A stretch of DNA of 60,840 bases from Bacillota bacterium (GTDB lineage Bacteria > Bacillota > Clostridia > Peptostreptococcales > Anaerovoracaceae): positions 1 through 60,840 of the forward strand of contig JAFPZZ010000006.1 in the NCBI GenBank assembly GCA_017417045.1, in the 5' to 3' direction. The translations under genes and the position numbers were made by a program. The notes beneath the pieces are model-generated. The model saw only the letters and a list, made by a program, of their open reading frames with translations. It had not been told where the DNA came from and made no database searches. Below are positions 44,754-53,674 of the stretch, piece after piece; the stretch's first letter is position 1; each line of letters begins with the position of its first letter.

Positions 44754-44848
44754 TCTTTTATACAGGAAGCCGGTCGTGCCGCTGAAAGCGGCTGCAGCCG
44801 GCCCCTATATTTCCTTTGTTTCTGTAAAAGCGGGCGCAGCTCAGTTTT

Positions 44849-44964
44849 GAGCCGGTCCGCGCGAGTATAGCTTATTTGATCCAATCCGCTCGAGTATAGC
44901 TTATTTGAGCCGGTCCGCGCGGGTATAGCTTATTTGATCCGGTCCGCGCGAGTATAGCTCAGCG
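44849..44964. repeat. 29-bp tandem repeat, 4 copies
   Basis: GAGCCGGTCCGCGCGAGTAT-AGCTTATTT-like units begin at 44849, 44878, 44907 and 44936, each 29 bases on, with 2-5 substitutions per copy. Copy 2 is the most changed (CCAATCCGCTCG). No palindrome spacing or ORF accounts for it. Confidence 0.88.
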
Positions 44965-44988
44965 GCGAGCCGGGTCACTCGGGCTCCA

Positions 44989-46668
44989 CTATGCCGTGAG
45001 CTCGTCGGCGAGAGCCTTGAGCCTTCTGTACTTCTCCTCAGCGCCCTGCTCGTCCTCAGCCTTGATCGAGAAATAGAACTTGATCTTGGGCTCTGTGCCG
45101 GAGGGCCTTACCGCCATCCAGGAGCCGTCGCTGAGGTAATACTTGAGAACGTCGGACTTGGGAAGCCCATCCACGCCCTTGCTGTAGTCGACTATCCTGT
45201 CGATGCCCGGCATGAGGTCCATGCCCTTCTCCCTGAGGCCGGCGGTGATAGCCTTGATCTTGGCGGCGCCGTCGAGACCCTCGAGCGTGTAAGAGGGGAC
45301 CTTTACGGTGTGGAAGCCGTATTCCTTGTAAAGGCCCTCGAGCACGTCTATGAGGCTGAGGCCCATCTCCCTGTAGAAGGCCGCCATGTTGGCGATCACA
45401 ACGGAGGTCGAGACGGCGTCCTTGTCCCTGGCGTGCATGCTGGTCAGATAGCCGTAGCTCTCCTCGTAGCCGAAGAGGAAGCTGCCCTGCGAGGGATCGG
45501 CCTCGAGCCTGTTCATCACGTCGCCTATGAACTTGAAGCCTGTGAGGACTTCCTTGTACCTTATGCCATGCTTCTCGGCGATCGCCGAGCCCATGAGCCC
45601 GGTGACGACTGTCGTGACCACGGTCGCGTCGGAGCGCAGCGAGGTGCCCGCGTTCTCGATGAGGAAGTTCAGTATCATGATGCCGGTCTCGGCTCCTGTG
45701 AAGAGCCTGAAGCCGTCCTTTCCTCTGACCGCTATGCCAACCCTGTCGCTGTCGGGGTCGGTGCCGAGCACGAGGTCGGCGCCCTCCCTCTCGGCCTGGG
45801 CTATGGCAAGGGCCAGGGCGTCGGGGTTCTCCGGATTGGGAGCCTTGAGCCCAGGGAAATTGCCGTCCGGGGCTTCCTGCTCCCTGACGACGGATACCCT
45901 GTCGAAGCCGGCGGCGTCGAGCGCCCTGCGGACATAAGTGTTGCCGGCGCCGAAGATCGGGGTGTATACGATCTTCATATCCGCCTTGGTCTCGGCGCTG
46001 ACGTCGCAGCTGAAGCCCGAGACGGTCTCGATATAATCGTCGATGAGCATGCTGCCTATGATCCTGACCATGTCGAGCTTCTTCGCCTCCTCGAGATCCA
46101 TGGGATCCACGGAGGTGACGGAGATGGACTCGACCCTGCTGATGACTGCCTCGGCGTCCTCTATGCCCAGCTGGCAGCCGGTCTCGTCGTAGGCCTTGTA
46201 GCCGTTGTATTCCTTGGCGTTGTGGCTGGCCGTGATGACGACTCCGCCGACGCAGCCCAGCTGCCTCACCGCGAAGGAGAGCAGCGGGGTCGGGGAGACG
46301 ACGTCGAAGAGATATGCGGTCACTCCGCACGAAGCCATGGTAGCAGCCGTCTCCTTAGCGAAGAGGAAGGAGTTGTTCCTGGAGTCCCAGGCGACCGCAA
46401 CGCCCCTGTTCATCGCCTCTTCCTCGCCGTATTTCTCCTTGAGGAACTGGGCGAAGCCCGCGCTGGCGCGCCTTACGGTGTATATATTCATGCGGTTGCT
46501 TCCGAAGCCCATGATGCCCCTGAGCCCGCCGGTGCCGAATTCGAGATCCTTGTAGAATCTCTCCTGGATCTCCTTTTCGTCGGTCACGGCCGCAAGCTCT
46601 GCTCTGCTCTCCGCGTCGAAGTACTCGTCGTTCTTCCAGAGCTCATATGTCTTTTTGTAGTCTTCCAT
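44989..46668 (-). CDS. Phosphoglucomutase/phosphomannomutase
   Basis: Alpha-D-phosphohexomutase of 559 residues. Seen: FGTGGLRGIMGFGSNRMN N-terminal region, catalytic Ser loop GVVITASHNAKEYNGYK, metal loop GTDPDSDRVGIAV, and the sugar loop GYEESYGYLT. The phosphate-binding C-terminal RPSGTEPKIKFY completes the four domains. Its ATG overlaps the pgi stop (TGATG). Confidence 0.94.
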   Translation of the reverse strand: MEDYKKTYELWKNDEYFDAESRAELAAVTDEKEIQERFYKDLEFGTGGLRGIMGFGSNRMNIYTVRRASAGFAQFLKEKYGEEEAMNRGVAVAWDSRNNSFLFAKETAATMASCGVTAYLFDVVSPTPLLSFAVRQLGCVGGVVITASHNAKEYNGYKAYDETGCQLGIEDAEAVISRVESISVTSVDPMDLEEAKKLDMVRIIGSMLIDDYIETVSGFSCDVSAETKADMKIVYTPIFGAGNTYVRRALDAAGFDRVSVVREQEAPDGNFPGLKAPNPENPDALALAIAQAEREGADLVLGTDPDSDRVGIAVRGKDGFRLFTGAETGIMILNFLIENAGTSLRSDATVVTTVVTGLMGSAIAEKHGIRYKEVLTGFKFIGDVMNRLEADPSQGSFLFGYEESYGYLTSMHARDKDAVSTSVVIANMAAFYREMGLSLIDVLEGLYKEYGFHTVKVPSYTLEGLDGAAKIKAITAGLREKGMDLMPGIDRIVDYSKGVDGLPKSDVLKYYLSDGSWMAVRPSGTEPKIKFYFSIKAEDEQGAEEKYRRLKALADELTA

Positions 46669-47948
46669 CACAGACCTTTCCTCTGCTTAAGCAGCTCAAA
46701 CATCCTGTTCTTGTATTCGTTGACGGCAGGCTGATCGAAGGGGTTGACGCCCTGCATGTATCCTGAGACACCGCAGGCCAGCTCGAAGAAATAGATGAGC
46801 CTTCCGAGCTCCTCCTCGTCGGAAGCGTCCGCGAAGATCTCCATGCAGGGTACTCCGCCCGCCTCATGCGCGGCCTTGGTGCCTTCCGCCGCGCAGGCGA
46901 AGACCTCGGCGAAGCTCATGCCCGCGAGATAGTTGAGACCGTCTATATTGCCTTCAGCCTCTTTGAGCCTTAGCGGGGAATCCTCTCCGACCCTGAGGAA
47001 GGTCTCGAACATCATCCTCTCTCCGTCCTGCATGTACTGGCCGAGGGAATGAAGATCGGCCGTGAGCACCATTGAGTTCGGGAATATGCCCGTATGCTCC
47101 TTGCCCTGGCTCTCGCCTATGAGCTGCTTCCACCACTCGCCGAAGAATCTGTGGGATTCCCTCGAGCAGGAGAGCATCTCGACCTTCTTGCCGCTGTCGT
47201 AGAGCGCCTGTCTGGCAGCCGCGTACTGAAGCGCCGTGTTGTCGTCGCTGTCCTTAAGGTTCTCCTCGGCCTGGGCGGCGCAGCCGGCGAGCAGGGCGTC
47301 GATGTCGAGTCCCGCTACCGCCAGGGGCAGCAGGCCAACGGCGCTGAGCACGCTGAACCTTCCTCCTACGTCCTCGGGCACCGCGAAGCATTCGTAGCCC
47401 TCCTTCTGGGCGAGCCCGTAGAGCACTCCGCTGCCTATGCCGGTGGTGCAGACTATGCGCTTCTTCGCCTCCTCCTTGCCGCAGGAGCGCTCGACGGCCT
47501 CCTTGAGGCATCTGAACGAGAGCGCCGGCTCAAGGGTGGTGCCGGACTTGGAGATGACGTTGAGATAGAGTTTCTTCCCTTCGGAGAACTTCAGGATCTG
47601 CTCCAGCTCGTTTCCGCTGAGGGTATATCCGGAGAAGAAGACCGCGGGGCCCTTTTCCGTGAGGTTCCTGGTCGGGGACTGTATGAACTCCATCGCGGCC
47701 CTGGCTCCGAGGTAGGATCCTCCAACGCCTATGACCACGTATACGTCCGCGTCCTCCCTGATGCGCTCCGCGCAGGCTTTGATGCGCGGAAGATCGGCCT
47801 TGATGTCATCGTGGAGGGAAATCCAGCCGAGAAAATCGTTCCCCCTTCCGGTCTTGGCCTTGAGCTCTGCCAGAGCGGCCCTTGCGGCTCCGAGATCAGG
47901 CGTGAGCCCGGCGAGCTTCATGGCGTCCGAAGTGTTGACTCTAATCAT
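46668..47948 (-). CDS. pgi: Glucose-6-phosphate isomerase
   Basis: 426 residues, the shorter bacterial form. VVIGVGGSYLGARAA, NVISKSGTTLEPALSFR (SIS) and the catalytic QLIGESQGKEHTGIFP region are visible, as is SLGQYMQDGERMMFET. The ATG at 47948 is preferred (AAGGTGATCAAG upstream) and overlaps the rdgB stop. A GTG 9 bases upstream is the alternative. Confidence 0.95.
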   Translation of the reverse strand: MIRVNTSDAMKLAGLTPDLGAARAALAELKAKTGRGNDFLGWISLHDDIKADLPRIKACAERIREDADVYVVIGVGGSYLGARAAMEFIQSPTRNLTEKGPAVFFSGYTLSGNELEQILKFSEGKKLYLNVISKSGTTLEPALSFRCLKEAVERSCGKEEAKKRIVCTTGIGSGVLYGLAQKEGYECFAVPEDVGGRFSVLSAVGLLPLAVAGLDIDALLAGCAAQAEENLKDSDDNTALQYAAARQALYDSGKKVEMLSCSRESHRFFGEWWKQLIGESQGKEHTGIFPNSMVLTADLHSLGQYMQDGERMMFETFLRVGEDSPLRLKEAEGNIDGLNYLAGMSFAEVFACAAEGTKAAHEAGGVPCMEIFADASDEEELGRLIYFFELACGVSGYMQGVNPFDQPAVNEYKNRMFELLKQRKGL

Positions 47949-48558
47949 CTTGATCACCTTCCTGTTTTCCGTAAATGGCCTCGAACTCCTCGCGCAGCTT
48001 CTTAAGCGCCAGAGCCCTGTGGCCTATTGTATTTTTGATCTCTCTCGGAAGCTGGGCGAAGGTCTCGCCGTAGCCCTCCGGGATGAAGATATAATCGTAT
48101 CCGAAGCCTCCGTCACCGAGCTCCTCGAAGCTTATGCGCCCCGGGCATATGCCCTCCGCGACTATCTTCGTGCCGTCGGGATGGACGTAGCTTATCACGC
48201 AGACGAAATGAGCCGTCCTCTCCTCCATGGGAAGACCCTCGAGCTCCCTCAGTATCTTGCGGCGGTTCGCCTCCTCGTCGCCGTGGACGCCCGCGTAGCG
48301 CGCGGACATGACCCCCGGGGCCCCGCCGAGCGCGTCGACCATGATGCCCGAATCGTCGGCTATGGCAGGACGTCCCGTGAGCCTGCAGACAGTCTCGGAT
48401 TTCGTCAGGGAGTTCTCGGCGCAGGTGCTGCCGTTCTCCTCTATGTCGAGGTCGCCCAGGAGCTCCTTCATGGGTATGAGCTCCATGCCGAATTCTGAAG
48501 TTATCTGCGCTATCTCGCGCAGTTTGTCAACGTTTTGAGTCGCCGCTATAAGCTGCAT
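47941..48558 (-). CDS. rdgB: XTP/dITP diphosphatase (RdgB/HAM1)
   Basis: House-cleaning pyrophosphatase for non-canonical purine nucleotides, 205 residues. Start MQLIAATQNVDKLREI; SLTKSETVCRLTGRPAIADDSGI with the metal Asp, FGYDYIFIPEG and the C-terminal SHRALALKKL-like NTIGHRALALKKL. GGAGG stands 7 bases before the ATG at 48558. Confidence 0.95.
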   Translation of the reverse strand: MQLIAATQNVDKLREIAQITSEFGMELIPMKELLGDLDIEENGSTCAENSLTKSETVCRLTGRPAIADDSGIMVDALGGAPGVMSARYAGVHGDEEANRRKILRELEGLPMEERTAHFVCVISYVHPDGTKIVAEGICPGRISFEELGDGGFGYDYIFIPEGYGETFAQLPREIKNTIGHRALALKKLREEFEAIYGKQEGDQDD

Positions 48559-48654
48559 TTCGCCTCCGTGCCCAGCAGTGAAAAGAGGGCCCGCGCCGCG
48601 GCAGCGGCAGGGACTTTTCTTCACCACTTCTTAATGTTTAGAGCAGAGATATCT

Positions 48655-48683
48655 TTGTCTGAAGGACATCCCTGTGCTATAAT
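48655..48683 (+). promoter_or_regulatory. Sigma-A promoter of the carboxypeptidase gene
   Basis: TTGTCT (48655-48660), 17-base spacer, TATAAT (48678-48683). Predicted start ~48690. Confidence 0.85.
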
Positions 48684-48737
48684 TATATACGTAATAATTC
48701 TATTATAGTATCGTCCGTTTTTCAATTGAGGAATGCC

Positions 48738-50108
48738 ATGAAGAGACTGATTTCGCTAATACTGACGCTGTGTGTGATCCTTGGGCTCTGCGCCGCTCCG
48801 GCGTCCGCCCTGACCGATCTCCCGACGCTCAAGGCCGAGTCCGCGATACTGATCGATCTGCGCAGCGGGGACGTCCTGTTCGAAAAGGACGCCGATTCCC
48901 TCAGATATCCCGCGAGCACCACGAAGATGGTGACCGCGATACTCGCCATCGAAAAGCTCAGCATGGACGACGTCATAACCGCTGACGCGACGGTGGCATC
49001 CACCGGCGGTTCCAGGCTGGGACTGAAAAACGGCGACCAGATGACCGTCAAGGACGCTCTCTACGCGATGCTGATAGGCTCGGCGAACGACTGCGCAAGC
49101 TTGCTTGCCAAGGCCATGGCCGGATCCGACCTCGCCTTCGCCGAGATGATGAACCAGAAGCTGCTCGAGATAGGCACCACCTCGACCCACTTCGTCAATC
49201 CTCACGGCCTGCACGATGACGACCACTACACCACCGCGAGGGACCTCGCGATCATAGCCAGTTACTGCATGCAGAACGAGATCTTCGCCGACATAGTCTC
49301 CAGGGAGAGCTACGACGCGACCGTGAACTCCGGGGGAAGCAGCAGCGTCAAGACAGTAGAGACCACGAACCTCCTCCTCAACGACGAGAAGAACGTCAAC
49401 AGGATATACGTATACAACAATCTCAGATACTGCAAATACGACGGCTGCATAGGCGTCAAGACAGGAAACACCTCCGAAGCCGGAGCCTGCCTCATCGCCG
49501 CCGCCGAAAGGGACAATACCAGGCTGCTCTGCGTCGCGCTCAAATCCGAATCCATGGACCGCTTCGCCGACTGCATCAAGATGCTCGACTGGGGCTTTGA
49601 GAACTACAAGACCGTGCACGCCGTCAGTGCCGGCACGGACTGCGGAGAGATCAAGGTCAGGAAGGGCGAGTTCAACAAGGTAGGCACCGTATCCCAGAGC
49701 GACTACTTCTACACCATACCCGTCGAGGGCTCCGAGGAGATCATCTCCAAGGAGATCAAGCTTCAAGACAGCGTCAAGGCGCCCGTCGCTAAGGGCACCG
49801 CAGTCGGAACGATCGAGGTATACGAGAGCGGAAACAAGATAGGCTCCGTTCCCGTCGTCACCGCCGGCGACATAAACGAGGGCGGTTTCCTCTCCAATTT
49901 CGGCGTAGAGGACGCCACCGCAAAGAAGATACTCACGACCATACTGGTCATCATCATACTGCTGATCCTCGCCCTGGCGGGCTACATCATCTTCCTGCGC
50001 TGGCAGATGAAAAAGAAGAAGGCCGCCAAGGCCGCGCGCCTCAAGGCCAAGAAGGAAGACGAGGCGAGGCGCAGGGCCATGTGGGACAAGGAGCGCGGCG
50101 AGAAATAA
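48738..50108 (+). CDS. D-alanyl-D-alanine carboxypeptidase (PBP5/DacF type)
   Basis: 456-residue low-molecular-mass penicillin-binding protein that trims peptidoglycan stems. Signal peptide (1-22, APASA), SxxK motif STTK in YPASTTKMVTAIL, SxN motif in LIGSANDCASL, KTG motif in GVKTGNTSEAG, then a beta-rich C-terminal part. Instead of the usual amphipathic anchor it ends in a full membrane helix (TILVIIILLILALAGYIIF) and a basic tail. GAGGAATGCC supports the ATG at 48738. Confidence 0.93.
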   Translation: MKRLISLILTLCVILGLCAAPASALTDLPTLKAESAILIDLRSGDVLFEKDADSLRYPASTTKMVTAILAIEKLSMDDVITADATVASTGGSRLGLKNGDQMTVKDALYAMLIGSANDCASLLAKAMAGSDLAFAEMMNQKLLEIGTTSTHFVNPHGLHDDDHYTTARDLAIIASYCMQNEIFADIVSRESYDATVNSGGSSSVKTVETTNLLLNDEKNVNRIYVYNNLRYCKYDGCIGVKTGNTSEAGACLIAAAERDNTRLLCVALKSESMDRFADCIKMLDWGFENYKTVHAVSAGTDCGEIKVRKGEFNKVGTVSQSDYFYTIPVEGSEEIISKEIKLQDSVKAPVAKGTAVGTIEVYESGNKIGSVPVVTAGDINEGGFLSNFGVEDATAKKILTTILVIIILLILALAGYIIFLRWQMKKKKAAKAARLKAKKEDEARRRAMWDKERGEK

Positions 50109-50198
50109 AGTTCGCTGCGCAAAGCCTGCAGCAGGCAGATGACCGCGGCGGAGAACGGTCTAAAGCCTAAAATAAAGGCCCGAAGCAAAAGACAGAAG

Positions 50199-52061
50199 AT
50201 GTTCGACATCCAGGAAGAGCTGAAAAAACTGCCCGATAAGCCAGGTGTGTATATACACAAGGACGCTTTCGGGCAGGTCATATACGTAGGAAAAGCCGTA
50301 TCGCTCAGAAAGAGGGTACGGCAATATTTTCAGTCGTCCAAAAATCACGCGCCCAAGGTGCTCAAGATGGTCGAGAACATCGCCGAGTTCGAGTACATCA
50401 CGACGGGCAGCGAGATGGAGGCCCTCGTGCTCGAGTGCAATCTCATAAAGCAGTACAGGCCAAAATACAACATACTCCTCAGGGACGACAAGACCTATCC
50501 CTACATCAAGGTGACACTCGGAGAGCAGTATCCCCGCATACTCAAGACCAGGCGCATAGTCACCGACGGCTCGAAATACTTCGGGCCCTATCCTGACGCC
50601 GGCGCCGTGAACACGATAATAGACCTGCTGAACGACCTCTACGAGCTCAAGCGCTGCTCGGCCTCTTCGTTCCCGGAGGGATTCACCCCCTGCCTGAACT
50701 ACCACATTAAAAAATGCCGGGGCATATGCCGGGGCGGCGTCAGCAGACAGGAATACATGGAGAACGTTCAGAAGGCCATAGACTTCCTCGGGGGAAAGAG
50801 CCGCGAGCTCACCGACCTGCTAAAAGAGAAGATGGAAAAGGCCTCTGAGGAGCTCCGCTTCGAAGATGCCGCGGCCTACAGAAATTATCTCAGCGACATC
50901 TCTGTCCTCATGGAAAAGCAGAGAGTCGTGCTCTCAAAGCCCGAGGACCTCGACATAGTGCTCATAACCGAGGGGCTCTCCGGAGCTCACGCCGTGCTCT
51001 TCACGGTGAGGGCCGGAAAGCTGTCGGGCAGGGAGAGCTTCTTCCTTGGCGACACCGGACAGAGCTCCCGCGAGGAGCTGGCAGCGGAATTCATCAAGCA
51101 GTACTACTACGAGAACGTCATGATCCCGAAGGAGATACTGGTCGCCAAGCTGCCCGAAGAGCACGCGCTGCTCGAGAGCTGGCTAAGCGAACAGAGGGGA
51201 TCCTCCGTGACAGTTCTCGCCCCCGCGCGAGGCGAGAAGCGGGCCCTGATGGAGCTCGTCAAGAAGGACGTCAGCGAGATGCTCAGGGACATAGACGAGC
51301 GCGCCCGCAGGCAGCTCGAGAAGGAGGAGTCCGTAAGATCGGGGCTCTCCGAGGTGTTCGGAGACTTCGCGGAGCAGATACACAGGATAGAATCCTACGA
51401 CATTTCAAATATCAACGGCGTGGACTCCGTCGGAGCCATGGTCGTGTTCTACGACGGTCACCCCATGCCAAAGGCCTACAGGCGCTTCAAGATAAAGACC
51501 ATAGAGGGGCCTGACGACACCGGCAGCCTTCAGGAAGTGCTATTCAGGAGGCTGAGGGACGGATTGAACGGCGTTAAAGGCTTCGAGGAGCTTCCGGACC
51601 TGATAGTAATGGACGGAGGCATAGGACAGATACACGCCGCCCAGGCCGTTATCAGGGCACTCAAGGCTGACATACCCGTCGCCGGCCTCGCCAAGGACGA
51701 TAAGCACCGCACGCGTGCGCTTATTTTCGAAGAGCAGGAATACCCCCTCAAGGGCAACACAGATCTCTTCGCCTATCTGGGAGCGATACAGGAGGAGGTC
51801 CATCGCTTCGCGATAGACTACCACCACAGGCTGCGCGGAAAGCAGATGACTCGCTCTGTGCTCGACGCGATACCTGGCATAGGCGAAAAACGCAAGCTCG
51901 CCCTCCTCTCCCACTTCGGCAGCGTAGACGCCATAAAGGCGGCTGACGTCGAGGCCCTGTCGCAGGCGCCAGGCATGAATATGAGAGCCGCGGAGAGCGT
52001 GCACGAATACTTCGCGGAAAAGGAAGAGCAGGCCAAGGCTCCGGTCCAGGAAGGCCAATGA
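50199..52061 (+). CDS. uvrC: Excinuclease ABC subunit C
   Basis: Nucleotide-excision-repair incision subunit, 620 residues. GIY-YIG domain at the N-terminus (KPGVYIHKD ... VIYVGKAVSLRKRV), Cys-rich CRGICRGG, UVR motif KMEKASEELRFEDAAAYRN, RNase-H-like endonuclease (ESYDISNINGVDSVGAMVVF, VMDGGIGQIHAA) and C-terminal HhH (IPGIGEKRKLALLSHFGS). MFDIQEEL is the family start; an in-frame ATG at 50139 is possible. Confidence 0.96.
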   Translation: MFDIQEELKKLPDKPGVYIHKDAFGQVIYVGKAVSLRKRVRQYFQSSKNHAPKVLKMVENIAEFEYITTGSEMEALVLECNLIKQYRPKYNILLRDDKTYPYIKVTLGEQYPRILKTRRIVTDGSKYFGPYPDAGAVNTIIDLLNDLYELKRCSASSFPEGFTPCLNYHIKKCRGICRGGVSRQEYMENVQKAIDFLGGKSRELTDLLKEKMEKASEELRFEDAAAYRNYLSDISVLMEKQRVVLSKPEDLDIVLITEGLSGAHAVLFTVRAGKLSGRESFFLGDTGQSSREELAAEFIKQYYYENVMIPKEILVAKLPEEHALLESWLSEQRGSSVTVLAPARGEKRALMELVKKDVSEMLRDIDERARRQLEKEESVRSGLSEVFGDFAEQIHRIESYDISNINGVDSVGAMVVFYDGHPMPKAYRRFKIKTIEGPDDTGSLQEVLFRRLRDGLNGVKGFEELPDLIVMDGGIGQIHAAQAVIRALKADIPVAGLAKDDKHRTRALIFEEQEYPLKGNTDLFAYLGAIQEEVHRFAIDYHHRLRGKQMTRSVLDAIPGIGEKRKLALLSHFGSVDAIKAADVEALSQAPGMNMRAAESVHEYFAEKEEQAKAPVQEGQ

Positions 52062-52107
52062 AGCTGCTTGGATAGCCTACCCTCTTCTTTGTTCCGTTTC
52101 ATTATCA

Positions 52108-52779
52108 TCAGCCCAGTACGTCCTGCAGGGCATCCGGATCCAGAATGATGATGAACGGAGGAGCATATGAGATGACCGACTGTTCTTCCAGCCGCTTCAG
52201 TTCCCTGTGAAGCGATGGACGGGAAACGTTCATCTGCAACGCCCATTTGGAGACAGATCCGGGAATACGCACTTTGCCGCTGCCTGTCTGGCGTGCTTGC
52301 ATCAGCAGCCAGAAGGCAGCTTTTTGCGCGATCCCGCTATAGGAAAAAAGCTCAAGACGCTGCTGCAGCATATACGTTGCGGAGGCGATCTCCGTTGTAA
52401 GATTCTCCAGTATCCGCACGTCTTTTTGCATCAGTCCGAGCAAGTCTTCCCTTCGGAACATCATGATACTGACGGGTTCCAACGATACGATGACGCACGG
52501 ATACTTCCGGCTTTTGGATAACACGGCGGCCGGCCCTATCACCTCGCCTGCCTCTCTGACGGATACGTTGACCTGGCTGCCGTTCGAGAATGACTTTTGC
52601 GCCTCCACGCGGCCTTCCAGAATGATGCCGACATTTTCGGCCGGTTCCATCAGACGGAAGATGATCTCTCCCTTGTCGTAGCGCTGCACATGATGCGGCG
52701 TCTCTTCCAGGACCTTCTTTAGTTCGTCAGCGGGCACTCCTGAAAACAGAGCGCTCTTCTCAAGCACGGATTGATACAT
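52108..52779 (-). CDS. Crp/Fnr-family transcription regulator
   Basis: 223 residues: N-terminal cyclic-nucleotide-like beta roll (~10-125, YDKGEIIFRL, GRVEAQKSF, GEVIGPAAVLS), dimer helix, and a C-terminal winged HTH (KWALQMNVSRPSLHRELKRLEEQSVI; recognition helix VSRPSLHREL). It has one Cys only, so it is not an Fe-S Fnr; a haem/NO sensor like Dnr or another ligand is possible. Divergent from the ferredoxin operon it probably controls. Confidence 0.9.
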   Translation of the reverse strand: MYQSVLEKSALFSGVPADELKKVLEETPHHVQRYDKGEIIFRLMEPAENVGIILEGRVEAQKSFSNGSQVNVSVREAGEVIGPAAVLSKSRKYPCVIVSLEPVSIMMFRREDLLGLMQKDVRILENLTTEIASATYMLQQRLELFSYSGIAQKAAFWLLMQARQTGSGKVRIPGSVSKWALQMNVSRPSLHRELKRLEEQSVISYAPPFIIILDPDALQDVLG

Positions 52780-52835
52780 AAAGAACTCCCCTTCAAACGT
52801 TTTATATCGCTATTTTACACTAAAAAAGATCGAGA

Positions 52836-52853
52836 CTGTATCTCCAGATACAG
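52836..52853. promoter_or_regulatory. Crp/Fnr-type operator
   Basis: CTGTATCT-CC-AGATACAG, a perfect 8-bp inverted repeat with a 2-base centre at 52844.5. Relative to the start predicted from the -10 (~52886) the centre is at -41.5, the class II activation position. It could also allow autoregulation of the divergent regulator. Confidence 0.8.
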
Positions 52854-52873
52854 ATTATTTTAAGATCTAAGCT

Positions 52874-52879
52874 TATACT
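52874..52879 (+). promoter_or_regulatory. -10 box of the ferredoxin operon
   Basis: TATACT with no -35 hexamer at 17 bases; the palindrome occupies that place, as in activator-dependent promoters. Confidence 0.6.
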
Positions 52880-52903
52880 CATATCAGAACTAGAGAGGAG
52901 ACC

Positions 52904-53638
52904 ATGACTATGATACGCAAGATGATCCACATCGACGAAGAGAAATGCAACGGCTGCGGGCTGTGCGCCGAGGCCTGCCATGAAGGCGCCATAGATATCG
53001 TGAACGGAAAGGCGAAACTCGTCCGTGAAAACTTCTGCGACGGCTTCGGCGACTGTCTGCCGAACTGCCCGACCGGCGCGATAACATTTGAAGAAAGAGA
53101 AGCGCCCGAATACGATGCAGAGGCCGTCAAGAACGCTAAGGAGGCTAAAAAAATGAGTGCCATGATGCATGAACACCATGATGGAGGCTGCCCCGGATCT
53201 AGGATGATGCAGTTCCATAAGGAAGATGAGCAGTTATGTGAAGATGTTCCGGCGGCCGGTAGCGGAAGACCTGCATCTCAGCTGAAGCAGTGGCCGTGCC
53301 AGATCAAGCTCCTGCCGGAGCAGGCTCCGTTCTTTGACGGCGCGAAGCTTCTGATCGCGGCGGACTGCACCGCCTATGCCTACGCGAACATGCATGAGGA
53401 CTTCATGAAGGGCAGGATCACGATCATCGGCTGTCCCAAACTTGACGCCGTGGACTACAGCGAAAAACTTACCGCGATCATCCGCGATAACGACGTCAAG
53501 AGCGTCACCATCGTACGCATGGAAGTCCCCTGCTGCGGAGGTCTTCAGAGAGCGGCGGAATTCGCGCTCATGGCGAGCGGGAAGTTCATCCCCTGGCAGG
53601 TCGTGACGATCTCGAGGGACGGACGCATCCTGGACTGA
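52904..53638 (+). CDS. 4Fe-4S ferredoxin-type protein
   Basis: 244-residue soluble iron-sulfur protein. First cluster motif CNGCGLCAEAC (C-x2-C-x2-C-x3-C); the second, CDGFGDCLPNCP, has Phe at the place of the second Cys (C-x5-C-x3-C). After ~85 residues a Cys-rich region follows (GGCPGSRM), then a globular part with CTAYAYANMHEDFMKG, GCPKLDAVDY and PCCGGL. GAGGAGACC before the ATG. It probably carries electrons in the Crp/Fnr-controlled response. Confidence 0.87.
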   Translation: MTMIRKMIHIDEEKCNGCGLCAEACHEGAIDIVNGKAKLVRENFCDGFGDCLPNCPTGAITFEEREAPEYDAEAVKNAKEAKKMSAMMHEHHDGGCPGSRMMQFHKEDEQLCEDVPAAGSGRPASQLKQWPCQIKLLPEQAPFFDGAKLLIAADCTAYAYANMHEDFMKGRITIIGCPKLDAVDYSEKLTAIIRDNDVKSVTIVRMEVPCCGGLQRAAEFALMASGKFIPWQVVTISRDGRILD

Positions 53639-53674
53639 AGCAGTCGCTTAAGTATAAATTGAGGAGATACAGAA

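Noticed and set aside
44849..44964. 29-bp repeats as a CRISPR array
   Set aside because: Units abut directly with no spacers, and the whole unit varies.
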